Origin: Pseudomonas rubra | GTDB lineage: Bacteria > Pseudomonadota > Gammaproteobacteria > Pseudomonadales > Pseudomonadaceae | Reading direction: 5' to 3' | NCBI RefSeq assembly: GCF_028656935.1 | Contig: NZ_JAMDGZ010000007.1 | Span: forward strand, 1-45,320 | Length of the DNA: 45,320 bases | Part shown: in pieces, positions 35,462-44,067 of the stretch | How positions within the stretch are numbered: the stretch's first letter is position 1 | Layout: every line of letters begins with the position of its first letter | Made by a program: the position numbers and the translations under genes | Notes under the pieces: generated by a model | The model's database searches: none | What the model was told of the DNA's origin: nothing | Seen by the model: the letters and a program-made list of their open reading frames with translations, nothing else

Positions 35462-37622
35462 GAACAGGATTGCCAGTAAGGTCGTCGCGCTCAATCACGA
35501 GCCGGGCAACGATCCGCTGCGCCAGGGTCTGCTGTTGTTGTGCCGGCAACTGGGCCGCCCGCTGGGCGATGCCGAACTGGTTGATGGCTTGGCGCTGGAA
35601 CACGGGCGCCTGCCGTTGCGCCTGGTAGCGCGGGCGTTGCGCCGCGCCGATATCACGGCACGGGTCGATCAGTTGCCCTTGGCGCAGATGGACAACTACC
35701 TGCTGCCGGCGCTGCTGTTGCTCACGGATGGGCGCAGCCTGGTGCTGGTCAAGCTCGAGGATGAACAAGCCCAGGTCCTGGTGCCGCAAAGCGATGGCGG
35801 CGTCGAGTGCCTGGCGCTGAGCGAGCTGGCGGCGCTGTACAGCGGCACGGCAGTGTTCGCCAAATGTCGTTTCCGGCCGGACGAGCGGGTAGGGGACTAC
35901 GCCCGGGCGGTGCCCGAACACTGGTTCTTCGGCCCGCTGAAAAAGCTCTGGCGCTCCTATGCCGAAGTGGCTGCCGCAGCCCTGATGGCCAACGTCCTGG
36001 CCATCGCCTCGGCGCTGTTCGCCATGCAGGTGTATGACCGGGTGGTGCCCAATGCAGCCTTCGACACCTTGTGGATTCTGGCCGGTGGCGTGGCCCTGGC
36101 GATTGTCCTGGACGGTGTGCTGCGGATCATGCGCGGGCACCTGCTCAACGTGCTGGGCAAGCGCCTTGACCTGCAACTGTCCAGCCTGCTGTTCTCACGC
36201 GTGCTGAGCACGCGGATCGCCGCCAAGCCTGCCTCGATGGGGGCGTTCAGCACCCAGGTCCGCGAGTTCGAGTCGGTCCGCGAGTTTTTTACCTCGTCCA
36301 GCGCCGCGCTGATCAGCGACCTGCCGTTCGTGGTGGTTTTCTTGCTGATCATCGCCCTGATCGGCGGCCAGGTGGTCTGGGTGCCGATTGTCGCCTGCGT
36401 GCTGATGGTGTTGCCAGGGCTTTTGACCCAGCGCCTGCTCGGCCGGCTGTCGCGGCAGAACCTGCGCGAAGGGGCAATGAAGAACGGCGTGCTGCTGGAA
36501 GCCTTCGAACACCTGGAAACGGTCAAGGCCAGCCGCGCCGAAGGCCGTTGCCTGCAGCAATGGGAAAGCCTGACCGGCGAGTTGTCGAGCACGGCGATGA
36601 AAACCCACGCCCTGGCCTCGACCCTGAGCTATGCCTCGAGCATCGTCCAGCAGCTGTGCTACGTCGGCGTGGTGGTGTTCGGCGTCTATCGTATCAGCGA
36701 AGGGGCGATGACTGTCGGCGCCCTGGTGGCTTGCTCAATCCTTGCCTCGCGGGCGATCGCGCCGCTGTCCCAGGCTGCGGGCATTCTCGGCCGCTGGCAG
36801 CACACCAAGGTGGCCATGGAAGGCCTCGACCAGTTGATGGCCGCCGAACAGGAACGGCCCAAGGGCAAGCGCTTCGTACACAAGCCTCAGCTGCGTGGCC
36901 ACTATCGGCTTGAAGGCGTGCGCCTTAGCCTCGGTGATGGCCCGCCGGTGGTGGACATCCAGGCCTTGAACATTCAGGCCGGCGAGCGCGTGGCGTTGCT
37001 GGGCGGCAACGGTGCAGGCAAGTCGAGCCTGTTGCGTTTGCTCAGCGGCTTGCTCGATGCCCAGTCCGGGCGCCTGCTGCTCGATGACGTCAGCCTCAGC
37101 CAGATCGACCCGGCCGACCGCCAGCGCGGCATTGGCTACCTGCCCCAGGAAGTGGCGTTGTTCCAGGGCAGCCTGCGTGACAACCTCAACCTGGAGAACG
37201 CCGCCCTGAGCGACGATGAACTGTTGGAAACCCTCGATGGGGTTGGCCTGGGTGCATTCGTGCGCGGCCATTCGTTGGGCCTGGACCTGCCGATCCAGGG
37301 CAACGCCAGCCTGTCCGGCGGGCAACGCCAGGCCGTGGGCCTGGCCCGGGTGCTGCTGCAAGACCCACCGATCCTGCTGTTGGATGAACCCACCGCAGCG
37401 TTCGACCAGACCAGCGAAAAACAGGTGCTCGACTACCTGCAGCACTGGCTGGGCAAACGCACGCTGGTCATTACCACCCACAAGAAGAGCATGCTCGCCC
37501 TGGTCGAACGCGCGGTGGTATTGCGCCAGGGTAGGGTGATCATGGATGGTCCGCTCGAGCAAGTGGTGCAGGGCAGCCAGGTACAGGCGCCGCAGGCCGC
37601 AGGAGGTGCACATGGGCTCTGA
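35451..37622 (+). CDS. type I secretion ABC transporter, permease/ATPase (LapB/LapI-like)
   Basis: This 723-residue inner-membrane exporter has a C39-peptidase-like N-terminal domain (about 1-140) with no catalytic Cys in the expected place, so it is a substrate-docking CLD, not a protease. A transmembrane domain of about six helices (about 175-460) carries FAMQVYDRVVPN. The C-terminal nucleotide-binding domain has Walker A GGNGAGKSS, Q-loop LPQEVALFQG, signature LSGGQRQ, Walker B ILLLDEPTAAFD and the H-loop His in ITTHKKS. It overlaps both neighbours by 11 bp. It powers export of the repeat adhesin, and possibly of the DUF4347 protein. Confidence 0.94.
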   Translation: MEAENRIASKVVALNHEPGNDPLRQGLLLLCRQLGRPLGDAELVDGLALEHGRLPLRLVARALRRADITARVDQLPLAQMDNYLLPALLLLTDGRSLVLVKLEDEQAQVLVPQSDGGVECLALSELAALYSGTAVFAKCRFRPDERVGDYARAVPEHWFFGPLKKLWRSYAEVAAAALMANVLAIASALFAMQVYDRVVPNAAFDTLWILAGGVALAIVLDGVLRIMRGHLLNVLGKRLDLQLSSLLFSRVLSTRIAAKPASMGAFSTQVREFESVREFFTSSSAALISDLPFVVVFLLIIALIGGQVVWVPIVACVLMVLPGLLTQRLLGRLSRQNLREGAMKNGVLLEAFEHLETVKASRAEGRCLQQWESLTGELSSTAMKTHALASTLSYASSIVQQLCYVGVVVFGVYRISEGAMTVGALVACSILASRAIAPLSQAAGILGRWQHTKVAMEGLDQLMAAEQERPKGKRFVHKPQLRGHYRLEGVRLSLGDGPPVVDIQALNIQAGERVALLGGNGAGKSSLLRLLSGLLDAQSGRLLLDDVSLSQIDPADRQRGIGYLPQEVALFQGSLRDNLNLENAALSDDELLETLDGVGLGAFVRGHSLGLDLPIQGNASLSGGQRQAVGLARVLLQDPPILLLDEPTAAFDQTSEKQVLDYLQHWLGKRTLVITTHKKSMLALVERAVVLRQGRVIMDGPLEQVVQGSQVQAPQAAGGAHGL

Positions 37623-38799
37623 ACGCAAGGCGGCCAAACTGCGCCGCGAACTGGCCGACCCGCTGCTGGCGGTCACTCACCCGGTCTATCGGCCACTGTT
37701 GTGGCTGTTGCTGGCCTGTATCCTGATTGCCATCGCCTGGGCAGCCTGGGCCGAACTTGACGAGGTTACCCGTGGTGATGGCCGGGTGGTGCCGTACAGC
37801 CGCATCCAGAAAATCCAGAGCCTGGAGGGCGGCATCCTCGACCGCCTGCTGGTCAAAGAGGGCGACCTGGTCGAGGTCGGCCAGCCCTTGGTACGCCTGG
37901 ATGAAACGCGGTTTCTTACCACGGTCCAGGAATCGACCAACCAGGCTGACGGCTTGCGTGCAGCGATTGCCCGCCTGGATGCCGAAGTGCTGGGCAAGGC
38001 GCACATTGACTTCGGCGCCGACGTCGATGCCGACAGCCCGCTGGCACGCTCCGAACGCGAGCTGTTCAAGTCGCGGCGCGACAAGCTGGTGGAAAACACC
38101 CGCTCGATCCAGGCCCAGGTCCGCCTGGCCCAGAGCCAGCTCGACCTGGTGCGGCCGCTGGTGGCCAAGCGGGCGGTGAGCCAGATGGAGGCGCTCAAGC
38201 TCAGCCAGGACATTGCCACCCTCAACGGCAAGCTCACGGAGCTGAAAAACACCTACTTCCAGGACGCCTACACCGAACGCTCGCAACGCAAGGCCGACCT
38301 CAGCGCCCTGGAGCCGATCATCAAGCAGCGCCAGGACCAGCTGCGCCGCACCGAGATCCTGTCGCCGGTGCGCGGGCGGGTCAATACCGTGCTGATCAAC
38401 ACCCGTGGCGGGGTGATCCAGCCGGGCGAAGCGATCATGGAAGTGATTCCGGTGGAGGAGCGTCTGCTGGTCGAGGCCAGGATCAAGCCCCGTGACGTGG
38501 CCTTCCTGGTGCCTGGCATGCCGGCCAAGGTCAAGATCACCGCCTATGACTTCTCCATCTATGGCGACCTCAAGGGCACCCTGGAACAGATCAGCGCCGA
38601 TACCATCGAAGAAGACACCCCGCGCGGCAAGGAGTCGTACTACCAGGTGTTGATCAAGACTGACGGCAGCGTGCTCAAGCGCGGCGATGAAGTACTGCCG
38701 ATCATCCCCGGCATGGTCGCCGAGGTGGATATCCTCAGTGGCAAGCGCACCGTGCTGAACTACCTGCTCCGGCCGCTGGTCAAGGCGCGGCTGTATTGA
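37612..38799 (+). CDS. HlyD-family membrane fusion protein (LapC/LapJ-like)
   Basis: This 395-residue periplasmic adaptor starts at ATG 37612, five bases after a perfect AGGAGG (37601-37606). It overlaps the ABC gene by 11 bp. It has a single N-terminal membrane helix (LLWLLLACILIAIAWAAWA, about 30-50). The biotinyl-lipoyl halves are RIQKIQSLEGGILDRLLVKE and EILSPVRGRVNTVLINTRGG, separated by a long coiled coil, and the C-terminal part includes ITAYDFSIYGDLKGTLE. It links the ABC transporter to TolC. A REP element follows, and no further gene belongs to this operon. Confidence 0.94.
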   Translation: MGSERKAAKLRRELADPLLAVTHPVYRPLLWLLLACILIAIAWAAWAELDEVTRGDGRVVPYSRIQKIQSLEGGILDRLLVKEGDLVEVGQPLVRLDETRFLTTVQESTNQADGLRAAIARLDAEVLGKAHIDFGADVDADSPLARSERELFKSRRDKLVENTRSIQAQVRLAQSQLDLVRPLVAKRAVSQMEALKLSQDIATLNGKLTELKNTYFQDAYTERSQRKADLSALEPIIKQRQDQLRRTEILSPVRGRVNTVLINTRGGVIQPGEAIMEVIPVEERLLVEARIKPRDVAFLVPGMPAKVKITAYDFSIYGDLKGTLEQISADTIEEDTPRGKESYYQVLIKTDGSVLKRGDEVLPIIPGMVAEVDILSGKRTVLNYLLRPLVKARLY

Positions 38800-38803
38800 C
38801 GCT

Positions 38804-38859
38804 CGCTTCGCGGGGCAAGCCCGCTCCCGCAGTTGCGGCCACTGTGGGAGCAAGGGCTT
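38804..38859. repeat. Pseudomonas REP-type palindrome
   Basis: The element GCTTCGCGGGGCAAGCCCGC (38804-38823) followed by TCCCGCAG is typical of Pseudomonas REP sequences. An inverted partner, CTGTGGGAGCAAGGGCTT, lies at 38842-38859. The arms pair with a 2-base bulge and a G-U pair. It sits between convergent genes and overlaps the stop codon of the ATPase gene. It could act as a bidirectional terminator or mRNA stabiliser. Confidence 0.8.
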
Positions 38860-41233
38860 ATTTCTTCGCAGGCTTTGCTGGCGGATCCTCTCGCAGGAAA
38901 CTTTTGTCCGTGATGTGGATCATCAATTGATCTTTAGAGGGCAGGGAGGCTGGGACAAAGTACCCATCAATCCAGTTGCTCATCTGGATGATCGCTTCCA
39001 TCGAGCGCACACCGTGCACATAGTTGGCATGCAGGAACGCATCGATCACCTTGGGGTGAATACGTGCGCGTACCGTGCCGTCCGAGCACTCGACCATGAT
39101 CGGTTTTGCCTTTTCTTGCAGAAAGGTTCGCAACAGTGCGGCGCGGCGCAGGGTTTTCAGCTGTTCCGGGGCTTTGGCCGAGTTGGTGTTAATGTCGCTT
39201 ACATTGAGATTGCCCCTCAGCCGGCTGAGAAAGTCTCTTAGTTTTGTTTCGTCGTTGCTGGCTTTTTTACTGGCGGGGCCGGCAAACTCTTTAAAAGTCG
39301 CGGCCGTTCCGCCGGAAAACAGAAAGATGGCGCGCCCCACCCGATAGTCACCATTTTTGCCTCGAAACAGCCCGTCCTGCATCGGCGCAAGGAAGTATTT
39401 CAACCAGCCGTTCTTGTTCGAACCTATGCAGGCGTCGAACTCATCAAACACGGCGAGCGGCACTTCGTCGCTGGCCAGTGCCTGGTCCTGAATCTGGTGA
39501 AATGCCTCGGTCAACTGATCCTCCTTAGCGAATTGAGCCAGGTTAAAGGTCAAGGGCTCGCTCTTGCGCGCAGGGTCGACGGATTTAAGCACCTGATTGA
39601 CCGCGAACGACTTGCCGGAACCGGGCTTGCCGAACACGGCGATTGACAGCGGCGCGCGCCAGTCGGCCGTCTGGATATATTTGCCTATGATTTTCGCAAG
39701 CTCGAAGTGTTCGGCGATTTCCTTGGTATCCAGCAGTTTGAGCTGGCCGAAGGTGGCATACGGAAAAGTAATGAAGCTGCGCGGGAACCACGGTCTTTCT
39801 TCGAAACGGTAGAGGCCGGTGCTTTTTTTCGGCCCGCTGGGTGAGGTCACACTCAGGACGCTGTCCATGCCATTGATGACGATTTCTCTCAGGTCGCTCT
39901 CCAGCGTCTCTCTGGCAAGAAATTCGCTGGTCCTGCTCCATTTTTTCGGGCGTCTTGCCTGCTCTTGCGAAAGCTCCAGCGAGCACGTTAGGTCTTCTCG
40001 CGAGGTCGCATTTTCGCAGTCGTTGGCCATGTTGCCGAGTGGATCGGCCAGTGCCTGCTCGATGGATTTGAAAGGGTCATCGTAAGCCAGCCCATTCTTG
40101 AAGTGGCGATTGAAAGCCACTGCTGCCAGCCGTAGCGCACCCTGGAAGATAGCCTGATCGGCCGATGAAGACGTGACGCCGATGGATGCTTTGCGCCCGT
40201 TGGCAATGGTGTACAGCCCCTTGATCACCGCGCAGAGGAAAATCGCAAACTTGCCGGGCACGCGCCCGTACCGGCGAGTATCAGATTGCGCGATACGGTC
40301 GAAATTCGGACAGTAATGCAGTGCCGCCTTACAGCGGCCCTTTGCTGTTTTGTGAATATGCAGGCTGCCGGTCTCACGGAAGACAATCACCAGTTCATCG
40401 GCATAGTCGAAAAATGTTGAAACGGGACTCTGGTTGTGCACCCGATTCTGGTTCATCGCCTTCATGATGTCGCGGATGCTGTGTTCCAATGCACCATATT
40501 TTTTTATGTTCACGCCGGCTTTGCGCAAGGCGTCGGCCGTTGTCACGATGGTGACTCTTTTGGGGCCTGCGTGTGGTCGTTTTTTTCTCAACAGGATGTT
40601 GTCCGACAACGACTTGAGCGTCGATGCCCATTTCTCGGCATCGCTATTGATGGCTAGCACCAAGTCATCGGTTCCGACAACATCGCGAATGTTCTTGAAC
40701 CGTTTGGACTGCTTGGCTTGTGCCAGCTCGTCAAGGGCATGCCGGGTACACCCATGCTGGTCGTAGATCACCGTGATCCGGTGTTGCCTTTGCCCATCGT
40801 GCTTTTCGAGTTGTTGCTGGATGTCCTTTATGCTGGCGAACAGGGAATCCGATTGGCTTTTGATGCCAGACGCGTTGCCAGGCCCACTCTCTTCGCTGAC
40901 GATATAGTCTTCCCTGACTCTAAGCGCCTTGGGGCTGTCCTTGCTGCTCTTGGAGGACTGCGCAAACCGGTCAAGTATGCTGAAACGCTTGTCGCACATG
41001 CCGCGATCGTTCGAGTCGGTGTGCCGGATGATCATCTGCGCCTTGAACTCGGGCCAGCCGTCCTTCAACGCATGCTCAATCATTGTCGGCAGCAACGGCT
41101 CATGATGATCTCTGCTGCGCAATTGGTAGGACGGGGCCTCATCGGCGTTTTTGCCTGAACCGCGCTCGACCATCATGTGGGACGACAGATCGCCGAGTAG
41201 TACGATCACTGCGCCTTTTTTGCTGTCCGCCAT
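38858..41233 (-). CDS. AAA+ ATPase-domain protein of unknown function
   Basis: This 791-residue protein has a C-terminal P-loop ATPase: Walker A FGKPGSGKS (534-542), Walker B LAVFDEFDACIG with D597-E598, a sensor-like FLFSGGTA, and a possible arginine finger in RDFLSRLRG. The N-terminal 300 residues contain VTIVTTADALRKAGVNIKK and DYADELVIVFRETGSLHIH, weakly reminiscent of PfkB-type sugar-kinase folds found fused to ATPases in some unassigned proteins. ATG 41233 is chosen because GGGAG lies just upstream. The codon use looks less GC-biased than in its neighbours, and it stands alone on the minus strand between a REP element and an unrelated operon, suggesting acquisition. A defence or stress role is possible but unsupported. 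Confidence 0.8.
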   Translation of the reverse strand: MADSKKGAVIVLLGDLSSHMMVERGSGKNADEAPSYQLRSRDHHEPLLPTMIEHALKDGWPEFKAQMIIRHTDSNDRGMCDKRFSILDRFAQSSKSSKDSPKALRVREDYIVSEESGPGNASGIKSQSDSLFASIKDIQQQLEKHDGQRQHRITVIYDQHGCTRHALDELAQAKQSKRFKNIRDVVGTDDLVLAINSDAEKWASTLKSLSDNILLRKKRPHAGPKRVTIVTTADALRKAGVNIKKYGALEHSIRDIMKAMNQNRVHNQSPVSTFFDYADELVIVFRETGSLHIHKTAKGRCKAALHYCPNFDRIAQSDTRRYGRVPGKFAIFLCAVIKGLYTIANGRKASIGVTSSSADQAIFQGALRLAAVAFNRHFKNGLAYDDPFKSIEQALADPLGNMANDCENATSREDLTCSLELSQEQARRPKKWSRTSEFLARETLESDLREIVINGMDSVLSVTSPSGPKKSTGLYRFEERPWFPRSFITFPYATFGQLKLLDTKEIAEHFELAKIIGKYIQTADWRAPLSIAVFGKPGSGKSFAVNQVLKSVDPARKSEPLTFNLAQFAKEDQLTEAFHQIQDQALASDEVPLAVFDEFDACIGSNKNGWLKYFLAPMQDGLFRGKNGDYRVGRAIFLFSGGTAATFKEFAGPASKKASNDETKLRDFLSRLRGNLNVSDINTNSAKAPEQLKTLRRAALLRTFLQEKAKPIMVECSDGTVRARIHPKVIDAFLHANYVHGVRSMEAIIQMSNWIDGYFVPASLPSKDQLMIHITDKSFLREDPPAKPAKK

Positions 41234-41667
41234 TTTTCGTCTCCCAAGACCGATTTCGGAATGCTGCACTCAGGCCTGGAGCACTGTGACGAGCACGCAC
41301 AGGCACGCCGCGGGCAGCGAGGTTGCAACATGGCTAAACAAGGTTGGCCGCCGGTCCGTGGTACAGAGAAAACTTCAAGCAGGGCTTGTTTGTGCGCATG
41401 GAACATTGATCCAGCCGCCGCTGAAAACGTCAGCCGGGGCGGAGCGCTGAGGTGTGAGTCAGACGCTGTCCATAAGCTTAGCAGCGGCGTTGGGATTGGA
41501 TCATTTCTTCACTGACCAGGTTGGTCCCGGCACAGGATCCTGCACCCCAGTTTTTTACTATCCAGCAACTACAAAAATCATAATTTCGCGTTTGCCCGCG
41601 CGCTCCCAGAATGCGACCTACTCCCTCCCACGGCCACCTGCGTGGGACAACTCAGTAGGGCGCAGAC
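41234..41667. promoter_or_regulatory. divergent intergenic region, ATPase gene and monooxygenase operon
   Basis: No credible gene was seen in this 434-bp region. It must contain the leftward promoter of the ATPase gene and the rightward promoter of the monooxygenase operon. A 6-bp dyad, CCCACG/CGTGGG (41627-41632 and 41641-41646), lies about 20 bases before the monooxygenase ATG and could be an operator or leader hairpin. The stretch 41550-41590 is richer in A+T. Confidence 0.4.
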
Positions 41668-42972
41668 ATGACAATCAATAAAACCAAGATCGATACGCTG
41701 GTAGTGGGGGCCGGGCAGGCCGGTGTGGCCATGAGTGAGCACCTGAGCCGCCTGGGCGTGCCGCACCTGGTGCTGGAGCGCAACCGTGTTGCCGAAGCCT
41801 GGCGTAGCGGCCGCTGGGATTCGCTGGTGGCCAACGGCCCGGCCTGGCATGACCGCTTCCCGGGCCTGGAATTCGAAGGCCTGGACCCGGACGCCTTCGC
41901 CGCCAAGGAGCAGGTGGCCGACTATTTTGAAGCCTATGCCCGCAAGTTCAATGCGCCGATCCGCACCGGCGTCGAAGTCACCCAGGTGTTGCGCAACAGC
42001 GATCGCCCGGGTTTCACCGTACACACCAGCGACGGTGTGATCGAGGCCCGGCAAGTGGTGGTCGCCACCGGCCCGTTCCAGCGCCCGGTGATCCCGCCGA
42101 TTGCCCCGCAAGATTCGCGCGTGCTGCAGATGCACTCCGCCGCTTACCGCAACCCGCAGCAACTGCCCGAGGGCGCGGTGCTGGTGGTCGGCGCCGGCTC
42201 CTCCGGTGTGCAGATCGCCGATGAACTGCAGCGCGCCGGCAAGCAGGTGTACCTCTCGGTCGGTGCTCACGACCGCCCGCCGCGGGCCTACCGCAACCGC
42301 GACTTTTGCTGGTGGCTGGGGGTGCTCGGTGAGTGGGACGCCGAAGCCATGCAGCCGGGAAAGGAACACGTGACCATTGCCGTCAGCGGGGCCCGCGGCG
42401 GCCACACCGTGGATTTTCGCAAGCTGGCCCAACAGGGCATGACCCTGGTCGGCCTGACCAAGAGCTTTGACAACGGTGTGGTGCGTTTCGAGGCCAACCT
42501 GGCCGAGAACATCGCGCGCGGCGACGAAAACTACCTGGCGCTGCTCGACGCCGCCGACGCCTACATTGCCCGCAATGGCCTGGACTTGCCGCAAGAGCCT
42601 GAAGCACGGGTGATGTTGCCCGACCCGCTGTGCCTGACCCAGCCGATTCTCGAACTCGACCTGGCCAAGGCCGGTGTCAGCACCATCATCTGGGCCACCG
42701 GCTACTCGGTGGATTACAGCTGGCTGCAGGTCGACGCCTTCAAGGACAACGGCAAGCCCCGTCATCAGCGCGGCGTGTCCAGTGAGCCGGGTATCTACTT
42801 CGTTGGCCTGCCCTGGTTGTCGCGGCGCGGCTCGGCCTTTATCTGGGGCGTGTGGCACGACGCCCGGCACATCGGCGAACACATCGTCAAACAACGCACC
42901 TACTTCGATTACCGCGACGCGTCGCAGCGCCAAGCCGAACGCCAACCTGTCAGCCTCATGGGAGCTCGTTGA
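41668..42972 (+). CDS. FAD-dependent (class B-like) flavin monooxygenase
   Basis: This 434-residue flavoprotein has two Rossmann dinucleotide motifs: VVGAGQAGVAM near residue 12 for FAD and VVGAGSSGVQIADEL near 173 for NADPH. It also has ATGPFQRP and the C-terminal IIWATGYSVDY / GIYFVGLPW signatures of the FMO/CzcO-like group. It heads an operon whose next gene (RidA) begins at a one-base overlap (TGATG). It probably oxygenates a nitrogen- or sulfur-containing compound at the start of a catabolic route; RidA would then clear a reactive imine. The substrate cannot be deduced. Confidence 0.9.
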   Translation: MTINKTKIDTLVVGAGQAGVAMSEHLSRLGVPHLVLERNRVAEAWRSGRWDSLVANGPAWHDRFPGLEFEGLDPDAFAAKEQVADYFEAYARKFNAPIRTGVEVTQVLRNSDRPGFTVHTSDGVIEARQVVVATGPFQRPVIPPIAPQDSRVLQMHSAAYRNPQQLPEGAVLVVGAGSSGVQIADELQRAGKQVYLSVGAHDRPPRAYRNRDFCWWLGVLGEWDAEAMQPGKEHVTIAVSGARGGHTVDFRKLAQQGMTLVGLTKSFDNGVVRFEANLAENIARGDENYLALLDAADAYIARNGLDLPQEPEARVMLPDPLCLTQPILELDLAKAGVSTIIWATGYSVDYSWLQVDAFKDNGKPRHQRGVSSEPGIYFVGLPWLSRRGSAFIWGVWHDARHIGEHIVKQRTYFDYRDASQRQAERQPVSLMGAR

Positions 42973-43382
42973 TGCCTACTCATACCCGTATCCGCATGTT
43001 CAACACCAAAGACACCTACCCCAACCAGACCCTGGACAACGACCTGTGCCAGGCGGTGCGTGCCGGCAACACCGTGTACGTGCGGGGGCAGGTGGGCACT
43101 GACTTCAACGGCCAGCTGGTTGGCCTGGGTGACCCAAGGGCCCAGGCCGAACAAGCCATGCGCAACGTCAAACAACTGCTAGAGGAGGCCGGCAGCGACC
43201 TCAGCCATATCGTCAAGACCACCACCTACCTGATCGACCCGCGCTACCGCGAGCCGGTCTACCAGGAGGTCGGCAAGTGGCTCAAGGGCGTGTTCCCGAT
43301 CTCCACGGGCCTGGTGGTCAGTGCCCTCGGCCAGCCGCAGTGGCTGATGGAAATCGACGTGATCGCGGTCATCCCCGAATAA
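42972..43382 (+). CDS. RidA/YjgF family protein (imine deaminase type)
   Basis: This 136-residue RidA-family protein starts at ATG 42972, overlapping the monooxygenase stop by one base; the longer upstream frame is rejected. It has typical core features: VYVRGQVGTDFNG, then AQAEQAMRNVKQLLEEAG, and the C-terminal MEIDVIAVIPE. Such trimeric proteins hydrolyse enamines/imines. Here it likely processes an imine released by the upstream monooxygenase. The gap to the next gene is 10 bp. Confidence 0.92.
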   Translation: MPTHTRIRMFNTKDTYPNQTLDNDLCQAVRAGNTVYVRGQVGTDFNGQLVGLGDPRAQAEQAMRNVKQLLEEAGSDLSHIVKTTTYLIDPRYREPVYQEVGKWLKGVFPISTGLVVSALGQPQWLMEIDVIAVIPE

Positions 43383-43392
43383 GGAGCCTGCC

Positions 43393-44067
43393 ATGACCTT
43401 TTCCATCGTTGGCCGCTGCGCCGAAACCGGTCAGTTGGGCATTGCCATCAGCTCCTCGAGCATTGCCGTCGGCGCTCGCTGCCCGTGGCTGCGCACTGGT
43501 GTGGGTGCGGTGTCGAGCCAGAACATCACCTTGCCGGCCCTAGGCCCGCAAATTCTTGACGGCCTGGACCAGGGGCTGGCGCCGCACCAGGCGCTGGACC
43601 ACGCCCTGACGCGCAACGGCTACAGCCAGTATCGCCAGGTGGCCGTCATCGATGCCCAGGGGCGTACGGCACTGTTCAGCGGCAACCACGCGCTGGGCAT
43701 CCACAACGCCGTGGCCGGCGAGCAGTGCGTGGCAGCGGGCAACCTGTTGGCCAACAGCGCCGTGATCGAGCGCATGGTAGAGGCCTTCCAGACCAGTGAA
43801 GGCTGCCTGGCGACGCGTTTGTTGAGCGCCTTGCAGGCCGGCCAGGACGCTGGCGGCGAAGCGGGGGCGGTGCACTCGGCGGCGTTGTCGGTGGTTGGCG
43901 AGCTGGTCTGGCCGATTGTTGACCTGCGCGTGGACTGGGCTGAAGAGAACCCGATCGGCGAGCTGAACAAACTCTGGCGCGCTTACCAGCCGCAGTTGCA
44001 GGACTACCTGACCCGCGCCCTCAACCCGACGCTTGCGCCCAGCTACGGAGTGCCGGGCGATGAGTGA
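43393..44067 (+). CDS. DUF1028 family protein
   Basis: This 224-residue protein has the DUF1028 hallmark start TFSIVGRCAETGQLGIAISS and the conserved SSQNITLPALGPQILDGL. The family adopts an Ntn-hydrolase-like fold and often sits beside RidA and amidohydrolase genes in catabolic operons, as here. An amidase-like role on a nitrogen compound is plausible but unproven. It starts just after an AAGGAG site and overlaps the M20 gene by 8 bp. Confidence 0.9.
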   Translation: MTFSIVGRCAETGQLGIAISSSSIAVGARCPWLRTGVGAVSSQNITLPALGPQILDGLDQGLAPHQALDHALTRNGYSQYRQVAVIDAQGRTALFSGNHALGIHNAVAGEQCVAAGNLLANSAVIERMVEAFQTSEGCLATRLLSALQAGQDAGGEAGAVHSAALSVVGELVWPIVDLRVDWAEENPIGELNKLWRAYQPQLQDYLTRALNPTLAPSYGVPGDE

